64,000 nucleotides of DNA from Bradyrhizobium diazoefficiens (GTDB lineage Bacteria; Pseudomonadota; Alphaproteobacteria; Rhizobiales; Xanthobacteraceae): NCBI RefSeq assembly GCF_016612535.1, contig NZ_JAENXS010000003.1, positions 372,001 through 436,000 of the forward strand, given 5' to 3'. Below are positions 25,799 through 33,547 of this stretch, one piece after another. Each line of letters starts with the position of its first letter. Positions within the stretch are counted from its first letter, which is position 1. The position numbers and the translations under genes were made by a program. Under the pieces are notes generated by a model that saw nothing but the letters and a program-made list of their open reading frames with translations, did not search any database and was not told the origin of the DNA.

Positions 25799-25825
25799 TT
25801 AGCAGTCCGTGCCCGCGAGTGCTAG
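25799..25825 (-). promoter_or_regulatory. CIRCE element (HrcA operator) of groESL
   Basis: On the minus strand it reads CTAGCACTC-N9-GACTGCTAA, against the consensus TTAGCACTC-N9-GAGTGCTAA; two of 18 defined positions differ. It lies just downstream of the predicted transcription start of groES, the normal position for HrcA repression. Confidence 0.88.
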
Positions 25826-25838
25826 CACAGCGCAGCTG

Positions 25839-25867
25839 AAATAGGGCAGGAATTTTGCGGGGGCAAG
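25839..25867 (-). promoter_or_regulatory. RpoH (sigma-32)-like promoter of groESL
   Basis: On the minus strand CTTG (25864-25867), an 18-base spacer and CCTATTT (25839-25845) match the alphaproteobacterial heat-shock promoter pattern. The start site would fall about 7 bases later, immediately before the CIRCE element. Confidence 0.65.
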
Positions 25868-26143
25868 GGCTTCTAGCAGAAAAATCGGCACTCTGAAGGC
25901 CTGTCTGCCAGAATCTCCTTGCATCGTTAACCAGTCTTAAGAGCCTCTTGGAGGCCGTATTAGCACGGAGCCGGCTCTGCTGCTAAAGCATTGAATTTCA
26001 ACAACTTGTTAAACTTTTGGGCTTGAGATGGATTGTCAGTTTGCGTCACATTTCTCTCATGTGAGCGCATCTCCACCGGGTGGCTCGTAACAAGAGTACC
26101 GGAAGGCCACCCCTGAATATGCGCTCCTGCAAAGGAGGTTGGC

Positions 26144-26431
26144 ATGGGCTTGCGGGTTGCGGCTGTTTCCGAGGATTTCCGGAAACAGGTGCTGGGTTAC
26201 GGGCTGACGACGGCGGAGATTCTCTATCGGATGCCGGATCATCCCTCGCTGCTTCAGACTTACGTCTGGCAGAACTACGACATGTTTCCGAAATTTCCGG
26301 CCCTGACCGACTTCCTGGCGTTCTGGCAGAAGAAGCTGGACGGTCCGCTCCACTCGGTGACCGTGGCGCATTCCAAGCTGATCAAGCCGGCCGAGCTGCG
26401 CGCCGTCGACGGCGTGTTCCGGCTGCATTGA
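26144..26431 (+). CDS. usg: Usg family protein
   Basis: A 95-residue cytoplasmic protein that matches the Usg family over its full length: VSEDFRKQVLGYGLTTAEIL, YRMPDHPSLLQTYVWQNYDM, FPALTDFLAFWQKKLDGPLH. Usg was named for its place upstream of a tryptophan gene in some bacteria; its function is unknown, and no trp gene is near here. An AAAGGAGG box 6 bases before the ATG makes it well translated. It is divergent from groESL. Confidence 0.92.
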   Translation: MGLRVAAVSEDFRKQVLGYGLTTAEILYRMPDHPSLLQTYVWQNYDMFPKFPALTDFLAFWQKKLDGPLHSVTVAHSKLIKPAELRAVDGVFRLH

Positions 26432-26441
26432 GGCCGAGATG

Positions 26442-26561
26442 CGTAGGGTGGATTAGCTCTGCGGCTGCGCGAAGCGCAGTCCGCTAGCGTAATCCACCTC
26501 TTTGCTCTCCGCTCGTCGAAAGAGAAGTGGTGGATTACGCCTTCGGCTAATCCACCCTACG
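26442..26561. repeat. Intergenic inverted repeat, 'CGTAGGGTGGATTAG' family
   Basis: Arms beginning CGTAGGGTGGATTAGC and ending in GCTAATCCACCCTACG enclose a second, internal pairing (GTAATCCACCTCTTTGC with a GTGGTGGATTAC segment). The same outer arms, with G for A, occur at 40757-40872. It fills the gap between usg and the cupin gene. Confidence 0.85.
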
Positions 26562-26610
26562 ATTTCGCATTCTGTGCTAACGTCTCCCATAACAACAAGG
26601 GAGACGGCCT

Positions 26611-27141
26611 ATGGCCAAGAAGGTGAAATCGCGCAACGCGGCCCAAGCCGCTGTGAAGAAGCGGAGCGGCTCCAAGCCCGCAACGAGATCATCCGCACGT
26701 AAAGCCGTGAAGTCGAAGGCGCGCTCCGCGCCCAAGACTGCTCTAAAAAAACCCGCGCGCCCAAAACAGCGCATCGCCATCAGCCACCACCGCGAGGAAG
26801 ATTTCAAAGCCGACGGCCTGCGCGCCTACGCCAAGTACCGCGACCTCGGCATTGCCGCTGCAAGCCACGGGCTCGCGCAAGCGCACGTGATCCGCCTGCA
26901 GGGCCCCTGCAATCCTGAAGAGGTGTCAAAGCTGCACTTCCATGCCGTCGACTTCCAGATGGTCTACGTGCTCAAGGGCTGGGTGAAGACCTACATGGAT
27001 GGCGAGGGCGAGACGCTGATGCAGGAAGGCAGCGCCTGGACCCAGCCGCCGAAGATCAAGCACATGATCCTGGATTATTCGGATGACGTCGAACTGCTCG
27101 AGGTGATTTTGCCTGCGGAGTTCAAGACGGTGGAGTTGTAA
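26611..27141 (+). CDS. Cupin-domain protein with a basic Lys/Ala/Ser-rich N-terminal tail
   Basis: A 176-residue protein in two parts. Residues 1-55 are strongly basic and low in complexity (AKKVKSRNAAQAAVKKRSGS and further KAVKSKARSAPKTALKK), resembling the tails of histone H1-like bacterial proteins. Residues 60-176 are a single cupin barrel with KLHFHAVDFQMVYVLKGWVK and PPKIKHMILDYSDD, carrying candidate metal-binding histidines. The tail could bind nucleic acid or be an annotation of a true but poorly conserved leader; an AAGGGAGAC box before the ATG at 26611 supports this start. Ligand and role are unknown. Confidence 0.8.
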   Translation: MAKKVKSRNAAQAAVKKRSGSKPATRSSARKAVKSKARSAPKTALKKPARPKQRIAISHHREEDFKADGLRAYAKYRDLGIAAASHGLAQAHVIRLQGPCNPEEVSKLHFHAVDFQMVYVLKGWVKTYMDGEGETLMQEGSAWTQPPKIKHMILDYSDDVELLEVILPAEFKTVEL

Positions 27142-27148
27142 GGTTTGA

Positions 27149-27254
27149 CGTCATTCCGGGGCGCGCACAGCGCGAGCCCGGAATCTACTTTACCGCGCGT
27201 ACTATAGCCCGATGGATTCCGGGCTCGCGCCAAGAGGCGCGCCCCGGAATGACG
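27149..27254. repeat. REP-like inverted repeat, 'CGTCATTCCGGGG' family
   Basis: A second full copy of the element at 11096-11198. Left arm starts CGTCATTCCGGGGCGCGCAC; right arm ends GCGCGCCCCGGAATGACG. It lies between the converging cupin and nucleoside transporter genes. Confidence 0.85.
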
Positions 27255-27265
27255 AAGAGAGAGAC

Positions 27266-28516
27266 TTACGTCAACACCCCCACAATCGCACCCATCAGGC
27301 ACGTCGTCAGCGTGCCTGAGACGATCGATTTCAGCCCGAGCGCGTTGATCTCGTCGCGCCGCTCTGGCGCCATCACGCCAAGACCGCCGATCATGATGCC
27401 GAGGCTGGCGAAATTGGCGAAGCCGCACATCGCGTAGAGTATGATCAGGCGCGAGCGCGGATCGAGCGTGCCCGGTGGCAGCTTTGAGAAATCGACATAG
27501 GCGATCAGCTCGTTGAGCACGGTCTTGGTGCCCATCAGGCTGCCGGCGGTCACCGCCTGGTCCCAGGGCAGTCCCATCAGCCAGCACACCGGTGCCATCA
27601 CCAGCCCCAGCAGCCGTTGCAGCGAAATCGCCGCGCCGCCAATCGCGGGCAGCAGGCCCAGGATGGCGTTGACGAGATAGACCAGCGCCACCAGCACCAG
27701 CAGCATGGCGACGATGTTGATCAGCAGCTCGATCCCCGCGGTGGTGCCTTTCACGATCGCGTCCATCGTGCTGGACACTTCCATCTCGGGATCCTCAAGC
27801 GCCCCGCCGGTGCGCTTGTCGGATGTTTCGGGCACCATGATCAGGCTGACGAGGATCGCCGCCGGCGCGCCCAGCACGGAGGCGATGACGAAATGCGCGG
27901 CCGCATCGGGGATGAGGGGCGCGAGCAACGTCGCATAGAGCACCAGCACGGTGCCGGCGATGCCGGCCATGCCGCCGGTCATCACCAGAAACAATTCGCT
28001 GCGAGACATCTGCGCCAGATACGGCCGTACGAACAGCGGCGCCTCGACCATGCCGAGGAAGATGTTGGCGGCGGTCGAGAGCCCGACTGCGCCGCCGACC
28101 CCCAACGTACGCTCGAGCAGCCAGGCCATGCCGCGCACGATCGGCGGCAGCACGCGCCAATAGAACAACAGCGTCGTCAGCACGCTCATGACCAGCACGA
28201 TCGGCAGAGCCTGGAAGGCCAGGATGAAATCGGCGCCCGGCACTTTCAGGTCGAAGGGCAGGGGGCCGCCGCCGACATAGCCGAATACGAAGGAGGAGCC
28301 GGCGCGCGAGGCGGCCGAGATTGCGCCGACCGCGTCGTTGATGGCGCCGAAGGCGTGTGCGACGACGGGCACCTTCAGCAGCACGATCGCGGTGACGAAG
28401 GTCACGACGAGGCCGATCGCGGCCTGGCGCGCCGAGACCGCGCGGCGATTCTCCGCCAGCACGAAGGCGATCAGCAGCAATGCGAAAACGCCGAGTGTCG
28501 ATTGCAGCCGCAGCAT
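27266..28516 (-). CDS. Concentrative nucleoside transporter (NupC/CNT family)
   Basis: A 416-residue inner-membrane symporter with the CNT order of segments: N-terminal helices, the GGGPLPFDLKVPGADFILAF gate region, LGVGGAVGLSTAANIFLGMVEAP with the conserved substrate-binding EAP, and C-terminal TAGSLMGTKTVLNELIAYVD and YAMCGFANFASLGIMIGGL. It imports nucleosides with protons or sodium. The ATG at 28516 is chosen because the longer frame to 28603 lacks transporter-like sequence. No nucleoside catabolic gene is next to it. Confidence 0.92.
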   Translation of the reverse strand: MLRLQSTLGVFALLLIAFVLAENRRAVSARQAAIGLVVTFVTAIVLLKVPVVAHAFGAINDAVGAISAASRAGSSFVFGYVGGGPLPFDLKVPGADFILAFQALPIVLVMSVLTTLLFYWRVLPPIVRGMAWLLERTLGVGGAVGLSTAANIFLGMVEAPLFVRPYLAQMSRSELFLVMTGGMAGIAGTVLVLYATLLAPLIPDAAAHFVIASVLGAPAAILVSLIMVPETSDKRTGGALEDPEMEVSSTMDAIVKGTTAGIELLINIVAMLLVLVALVYLVNAILGLLPAIGGAAISLQRLLGLVMAPVCWLMGLPWDQAVTAGSLMGTKTVLNELIAYVDFSKLPPGTLDPRSRLIILYAMCGFANFASLGIMIGGLGVMAPERRDEINALGLKSIVSGTLTTCLMGAIVGVLT

Positions 28517-28674
28517 GATGTCCCCAAACCCGCAATGATTATGGCCGCGCGTGCGTTGCAAACGCAATGCCGGATGGCCCTGGGGGCCGCCCGCTGTTGA
28601 CAAGCACGCCCGCCTCCGCCACGCGGGACACGTCGAGATCAGGGGCGGACCATCCGAGCGTGACCGAACAGGCG

Positions 28675-29913
28675 ATGCCAGACGAGCCAGTTTCAGCCAA
28701 TCCGCCGGTCAGCGCCGGTGAGCTCCTGCGCCACCCCGCCTTCCTGTTCTTCCTGCTCTCGCGCAGCCTGTCACGCTTTTCCAGCCAGATCGCGGCGGTC
28801 GCGATCGGCTGGCAGATCTACGACCTCACCGGTTCGGCCTTCGATCTCGGCATGGTCGGGCTCGTGCAATTCGCGCCCACCGCGCTGCTCGTCTTCGTCG
28901 CCGGCCACGCCGCCGACCGGTTCGAGCGCAAGCGCGTGGTCCAGCTCTGTCAGCTCGTGGAAGCCGCGACCGCGCTCTATCTCGCCGCGATCACCTATCT
29001 CGGTGCGATCAGCGAGGTGCAGATTTTCGTGGCGACCTTCGTGCTCGGCATTGCCGGCGCCTTCGAGAGCCCGACCACCGCGGCACTGCTGCCGCTGATC
29101 GCGCCGCAAGGCTCGCTCCAGCGCGCAACGGCGGTCGCGAGCGGCGCGGGGCAGGTTGCGACCATCACCGGGCCCGCGCTCGGCGGTTTTGCCTATGCGA
29201 TCGCACCGCATCTGGCCTATGCCGTGATGCTGCTGTTCTGGATTCTCGGGATGGTCCTGACCGGCTTCATCCGGCCGCGTCCGCAGGCGGTGGCCAAGGA
29301 GGGGACTGACACGGACAATATCTTTGCCGGCGTCCGCTTCATCCGCAGCAATCCGGCGATTCTCGGCACCATCTCGCTCGATCTGTTTGCGGTGCTGTTC
29401 GGAGGCGTCACCGCGCTGTTGCCGATCTATGCCCGTGACATCCTCCAGGCCGGCCCGGTCGGGCTCGGCGTGTTGCGCGCGGGGCCGGCTGTCGGCGCGC
29501 TCGCGATGACGGCGGTGCTGGCGCGCCACGCCATCACGCGGCATGTGGGCTTGCGCATGTTCCAGGCCGTGATCGTGTTCGGTATTGCCACCGTCGTGTT
29601 CGCGCTGTCGTCCTGGATGTGGCTGTCCGTGCTGTCGCTCGCCGTTCTCGGCGCGGCCGACACGATCAGCGTCGTGATCCGCTTCTCGCTGGTGCAGCTG
29701 TCGACGCCCGACGAGATGCGCGGCCGCGTCGGCGCGGTCAATTTCCTCTTTATCAATGCGTCGAACCAGCTCGGCCAGTTCGAGAGCGGGCTGACCGCCG
29801 CTTTGTTCGGCGCGATGCCAGCCGCCGTGCTCGGCGGTGTCTGCACGGTCGCGGTGGCGCTGCTATGGATGAAGCTGTTCCCCAGCCTGAGGCAGGTGGA
29901 GAGTTTGGAATAG
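28675..29913 (+). CDS. MFS exporter (MFS_3, EntS-like)
   Basis: A 12-helix major facilitator of about 412 residues. FLLSRSLSRFSSQIAAVAIGWQIYDLTGSAFDLGMVGLVQFAPT at residues 20-62 (in outline) and AGHAADRFERKRVVQLCQL are typical of the EntS-like exporter subgroup that pumps siderophores or drugs. The start is uncertain: GTG at 28660 and ATG at 28567 are in frame. No siderophore genes are near, so the substrate is open. Divergent from the nucleoside transporter. Confidence 0.88.
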   Translation: MPDEPVSANPPVSAGELLRHPAFLFFLLSRSLSRFSSQIAAVAIGWQIYDLTGSAFDLGMVGLVQFAPTALLVFVAGHAADRFERKRVVQLCQLVEAATALYLAAITYLGAISEVQIFVATFVLGIAGAFESPTTAALLPLIAPQGSLQRATAVASGAGQVATITGPALGGFAYAIAPHLAYAVMLLFWILGMVLTGFIRPRPQAVAKEGTDTDNIFAGVRFIRSNPAILGTISLDLFAVLFGGVTALLPIYARDILQAGPVGLGVLRAGPAVGALAMTAVLARHAITRHVGLRMFQAVIVFGIATVVFALSSWMWLSVLSLAVLGAADTISVVIRFSLVQLSTPDEMRGRVGAVNFLFINASNQLGQFESGLTAALFGAMPAAVLGGVCTVAVALLWMKLFPSLRQVESLE

Positions 29914-30028
29914 GGCTGCGCTCGCAATGACGATAGTGGAGGCGGCGCGTGGGGTTACATCTCGCCACCCCGGCAGCAGACGCCTCCCGGCGCCTACTGT
30001 GCATGGGGTTGTTTTCGCGTTTTTGAGT

Positions 30029-30787
30029 TCAGCCGCGTCCCACGAACGGCATCTTGCTCGCCATCACGGTCATGGTCAGCACGTTGGCATCGAGCGGCAG
30101 GCCGGCCATGTAGGCCACGGCGTCGCCGACCGCCTTGGCGTCCATGCGCGGCTCGTGCTTCATCGTGCCGTCGGCCTGCATCACGCCGGGGCCGGCGACC
30201 ATGCGGTCGGTCATCGGGGTGGCGGCATTGCCGATGTCGACCTGGCCGACCGCGATGTCGTACATGCGGCCGTCGAGGTTGGAGGCCTTGGTCAGGCCGG
30301 TGATGGCGTGCTTGGTCGAGGTATAGGCCGCCGAGAACGGCCGCGGCGCATGCGCCGAGATCGAGCCGTTGTTGATGATGCGGCCGCCGCGCGGTGACTG
30401 GTCCTTCATGATGCGGAAGGCGTGCTGGGTGCACAGGAACGGTCCGGTGAGATTGGTGTTCACCACCGCCTGCCATTGTTCGAGACCGAGGTCCTCGAAA
30501 TTCACCGGCGGTGCGCCCATGCCGGCATTGTTGAAGAGCACGTCGAGCCGGCCATAGGTTGCCTTCACGTTGTCGAACAGCGCGGCGATCTGGTCCGGCT
30601 TGGTCATGTCGGCGGTGACGCACAGGCTCTTGCCCGCGGGACCGAGCTTTGCAGTCTCCTCGAGCATGTCGAGCCGGCGCCCGACCAGCACCACGGTGAA
30701 GCCGATGTTCATCAGCGCCAGCGACGCGGCGCGCCCGACACCGGTGCCTGCGCCCGTCACAACTGCGATCTTTTTTGCTTCGCTCAT
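30029..30787 (-). CDS. SDR-family NAD(P)-dependent oxidoreductase
   Basis: A 252-residue short-chain dehydrogenase with the cofactor motif [23 protein letters not shown], and the catalytic Ser ([11 protein letters not shown]) and Tyr-x3-Lys (AYTSTKHA). The acidic residue that would favour NAD is replaced by GRR, which favours NADP. It starts 24 bp after the Anbu gene stop on the same strand and may be read through from the Anbu cluster, though similar SDRs are common elsewhere. Substrate unknown. Confidence 0.92.
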   Translation of the reverse strand: MSEAKKIAVVTGAGTGVGRAASLALMNIGFTVVLVGRRLDMLEETAKLGPAGKSLCVTADMTKPDQIAALFDNVKATYGRLDVLFNNAGMGAPPVNFEDLGLEQWQAVVNTNLTGPFLCTQHAFRIMKDQSPRGGRIINNGSISAHAPRPFSAAYTSTKHAITGLTKASNLDGRMYDIAVGQVDIGNAATPMTDRMVAGPGVMQADGTMKHEPRMDAKAVGDAVAYMAGLPLDANVLTMTVMASKMPFVGRG

Positions 30788-30811
30788 CGTTTCCTGCCTT
30801 TTCTTCAGTTG

Positions 30812-31570
30812 TCAGGTTTTGGGTTCTTTTTCGTTCTTGTAGGGTGGCCGCGGAATGTTCTGATGCGCCGCGCGCAACGCCGCCGACCAGCGCGAGCGCA
30901 GATCGTGGAAATAGGGCTCGCCCGCCTCGATGCGGTGGTTGAGATCGGCATCGCAGGCGTCCGCGCGCACCACCAGCACGTCGATCGGCAGGCCGACGCC
31001 GAGGTTCGAGCGCATCGTCGAGTCCATTGAGATCAGGCCGGTCTTCAGCGCCTCATAGAGCTCGACGTCGTAGTGCATGGCGCGGTCGAGCACCGGCTTG
31101 CCGTATTTGTGCTCGCCGATCTGCAGGTACGGCGTGTCGGTCGTGCACTCGATGAAATTGCCGGCGGTGTAGACCATGAACAGGCGCATGCGCGCGCCCT
31201 TGATCTGCCCGCCGAACAGAAACGAGACGTCGAACGACACGTCCTCGGATTTCAGCGCCGGGCCCTCGGTCGCGTGCACGGCGCGGATCGCCCGGCCGAT
31301 GCGCTGGGCGGCCTGGAACATGGTCGGCGCATTCATCAGCGTCTCGACTTCGCCCGTGTCGGGGTCCTCGAGGCCTTCAGTCAGGGTGGATAGCACCGAC
31401 TGGCTGATGGCGAGGTTGCCGGCGCTGGCGATCGCCATGATGCGATCGCCGGGTTTTGAGAAGATGTGCAGCTTGCGGAAGGTCGAGACATTGTCGAGGC
31501 CGGCGTTGGTGCGGGTGTCGGCGATCATCACCAGACCGTCCCGAACCAGAATTCCACAACAATAGGTCAT
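30812..31570 (-). CDS. Anbu-type proteasome-like peptidase (bacterial proteasome homologue)
   Basis: A 252-residue Ntn-hydrolase of the Anbu group. After removal of Met1 the protein would begin with Thr, the family nucleophile, in TYCCGILVRDGLVMIADTRT, followed by AGLDNVSTFRKLHIF with the conserved Asp and Lys positions. Anbu particles form open-ended rings rather than a closed barrel, and their natural substrates are unknown. It is the last of four genes, downstream of a transglutaminase-like protein, an alpha-E protein and a permuted ATP-grasp enzyme. This set is a well-conserved neighbourhood for which peptide ligation and turnover have been predicted. Confidence 0.93.
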   Translation of the reverse strand: MTYCCGILVRDGLVMIADTRTNAGLDNVSTFRKLHIFSKPGDRIMAIASAGNLAISQSVLSTLTEGLEDPDTGEVETLMNAPTMFQAAQRIGRAIRAVHATEGPALKSEDVSFDVSFLFGGQIKGARMRLFMVYTAGNFIECTTDTPYLQIGEHKYGKPVLDRAMHYDVELYEALKTGLISMDSTMRSNLGVGLPIDVLVVRADACDADLNHRIEAGEPYFHDLRSRWSAALRAAHQNIPRPPYKNEKEPKT

Positions 31571-31681
31571 TTCCAGTCCCCGCGAGCCTTTGCGCGGAAT
31601 TACTAGCCAATTTCAGGGGCCGCTCCAACCCCAATTCCCGCGGGGCAGGGTGAGTTCGTCATTCCGGGCCAGGCAATGAAA

Positions 31682-32530
31682 CTAGCTCTGCCGCTGGGAC
31701 TGCGATTGCGACTGGCCGCCGCGGCCGGCCTGCTCGACCTTGACCGCGACCGTCAGCGTCTCCGTGCCGCCGCCATAGCGAGTGCCGCGCACGGGAGCTG
31801 CGCCGAGATAATCGAGCCCGATCGCGACGCGGACGTGGGCATCGGTGGTGCAGATGCTGTTGGCGGGATCGAAGCCGACCCAGCCGAGGCCATCGACGTA
31901 AGCTTCCGCCCAGGCATGCCCGGCATCCTGATGCACCGTGCCGTCGGAGCGCAGAAAGTGCCCCGAGACGAAGCGCGCCGGCACGCCGCCGGTGCGAGCG
32001 CAGGCGATGAAGATGTGTGCGTAATCCTGGCAGACGCCGCGCTTCAGCGTAAACGCCTCCGACGCTGACGTGCCGCTGTTGGTCGGATCTTCGTCGAAGG
32101 TCATGTGATCGCTGATCTCGGTCATCAGCGTGTGCAGGAAACCGAGCGTGTCGCTCTCGGCCTCGCTACGCAGCTGACGCGCGACCGCCGTCATCGCGGG
32201 ATTGACAGTCGTGAGATCGGTGGCGCGCAAAAACATGCCCGCCGGAAAGCGCTCGTCCGCACCACGCAGTACGCCGCCGGTGTCGTGGGTCTCGATCAGG
32301 CCTTCGGCGATGATCTTGATGTCGCCGACGGGTCCGCAGGACAAGACGTGGGTGACGTTGCCGAAGGCGTCTTCGTGGGTGTCGAGCTTGGTGTCGGTCG
32401 AGACGTCGATCTGCCACTCCGCCACATATTGACCGTCATGGCTGCACGGCGTCATGCGCAGGATCTGGATCACGCTCGTCGCCGCCGGCTCGTAGCGATA
32501 GGTCGTGGTGTGCAGGATTCGCAGGCGCAT
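31682..32530 (-). CDS. Transglutaminase-like cysteine protease family protein
   Basis: A 282-residue cytoplasmic protein. The bacterial N-terminal domain (RLRILHTTTYRYEPAATSVI) is followed by the papain-like core with Cys in LKRGVCQDYAHIFIACAR, His in DAGHAWAEAYVDGLGWVGFD and Asp in GFDPANS, a complete triad. The C-terminal GGQSQSQSQRQS tail is low complexity. The ATG at 32530 is chosen; a longer start at 32557 would lie in a repeat arm. Third gene of the ATP-grasp/alpha-E/transglutaminase/Anbu set. It could remove or transfer peptides made by the ATP-grasp enzyme. Confidence 0.92.
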   Translation of the reverse strand: MRLRILHTTTYRYEPAATSVIQILRMTPCSHDGQYVAEWQIDVSTDTKLDTHEDAFGNVTHVLSCGPVGDIKIIAEGLIETHDTGGVLRGADERFPAGMFLRATDLTTVNPAMTAVARQLRSEAESDTLGFLHTLMTEISDHMTFDEDPTNSGTSASEAFTLKRGVCQDYAHIFIACARTGGVPARFVSGHFLRSDGTVHQDAGHAWAEAYVDGLGWVGFDPANSICTTDAHVRVAIGLDYLGAAPVRGTRYGGGTETLTVAVKVEQAGRGGQSQSQSQRQS

Positions 32531-32598
32531 GGTGGACCGTTGTTCTGGTGTCGTCATTCCGGGCTCGCCCTGCGGCCCACATCGGAACGACAGCAGTA

Positions 32599-33543
32599 TC
32601 AGATCAAATACTGCTTCGCGATGATTTCGCCCAGCCTGGAATTGTCGACGATGAATTCCTGAATGAATTCATGCACGCCATGCTGGAAAATGTCATTCAT
32701 GTTGCTGTGTTCGAGCCGGTTGCGGATGCCGCGGGCGTGGCGCTGGGCCGGGCCCTGGCGGCCATAGGCGACGCCGATCTGGTCAAGGTTGCGCGTGAGA
32801 TTGTCGTAGCAGCTCGCAAGCGAGCGCGGCAGCGTGCCGTTGAGGATGAGCAGATCCGCGACCAGCCAGGGTTTCAGCGTCTCGCGATAGACCCAGTGAT
32901 AGGCCGTCAGCGCCGACACCGAGCGCAGGATCGAACTCCACTGATAGAAGTCGAGCGGGCCGCCGACATGTTCTTCCTCGGGCAGCAGCACGTGGTACTT
33001 CACATCGAGGATGCGTGCGGTGTTGTCGGCGCGCTCCAGGTGCAGGCCGAGCCGCGAGAACCAGTAGGCGTCGTTGCGCAGCATGGTCCGGTAGGCCGAG
33101 CCATCGAAGCGCAGCGAGGTCTCCTGCACGAAGCGGAGGAATTTTGCCAGGTCTTCGCGCGTCGAGGTGCCCTTGCTCCAGACTTCCTGCAATTCGATCC
33201 AGGCCGAATTGATGGTGTCCCACATCTCGCTGGTCAGCGCGGTGCGCACCGAACGCGAGTTCAGGCGCGCCGCCTCGATGCAGTTCCTGATCGAGGACGG
33301 ATTGTTCGGCGAGAATGACAGGTACTCGACGACATTGGTCTCGTTGGCTTCCTTGTATTGCTCATAGAAGCTCGCGGCGACGCCTGCGGTGAGCAGCGCC
33401 GAGTCCCATTCGTTGGTCTTGCCGATATAGGCGGCGGGAAGCGCGGTGACGCGCAGCGTCGCATCGATGGTGCGCGCGAGATATTCGGCCCGTTCGACGT
33501 AGCGGGCGAGCCAATAGAGGTTTTCGGCGGTACGCGACAGCAT
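32599..33543 (-). CDS. Alpha-E domain protein
   Basis: A 314-residue all-helical protein of the alpha-E family. It starts LSRTAENLYWLARYVERAEY and has conserved DNTARILDVKYH and LTAYHWVYRETLKPWLVADLL helices rich in Trp, Arg and Glu. No enzymatic residues are defined for this family, and it occurs almost only beside permuted ATP-grasp genes, so it is likely a partner or scaffold. Its start is 4 bp after the ATP-grasp stop, showing tight coupling. Confidence 0.93.
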   Translation of the reverse strand: MLSRTAENLYWLARYVERAEYLARTIDATLRVTALPAAYIGKTNEWDSALLTAGVAASFYEQYKEANETNVVEYLSFSPNNPSSIRNCIEAARLNSRSVRTALTSEMWDTINSAWIELQEVWSKGTSTREDLAKFLRFVQETSLRFDGSAYRTMLRNDAYWFSRLGLHLERADNTARILDVKYHVLLPEEEHVGGPLDFYQWSSILRSVSALTAYHWVYRETLKPWLVADLLILNGTLPRSLASCYDNLTRNLDQIGVAYGRQGPAQRHARGIRNRLEHSNMNDIFQHGVHEFIQEFIVDNSRLGEIIAKQYLI

Positions 33544-33547
33544 CTCT

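Larger units (their letters stand above)
25755..26143. other. Divergent control region between groESL and usg
   Basis: About 390 bp without a gene. The left part holds the groESL CIRCE element and RpoH-like promoter, described separately. The right part is AT-richer and must contain the usg promoter, but no convincing -35/-10 pair stands out. A TTAA-N6-TTAA sequence at 25927-25940 is one base short of the CtrA spacing. Confidence 0.6.

Noticed and set aside
25927..25940. TTAA-CCAGTC-TTAA between groES and usg as a CtrA box
   Set aside because: The spacer is 6, not 7, so it does not match the consensus.
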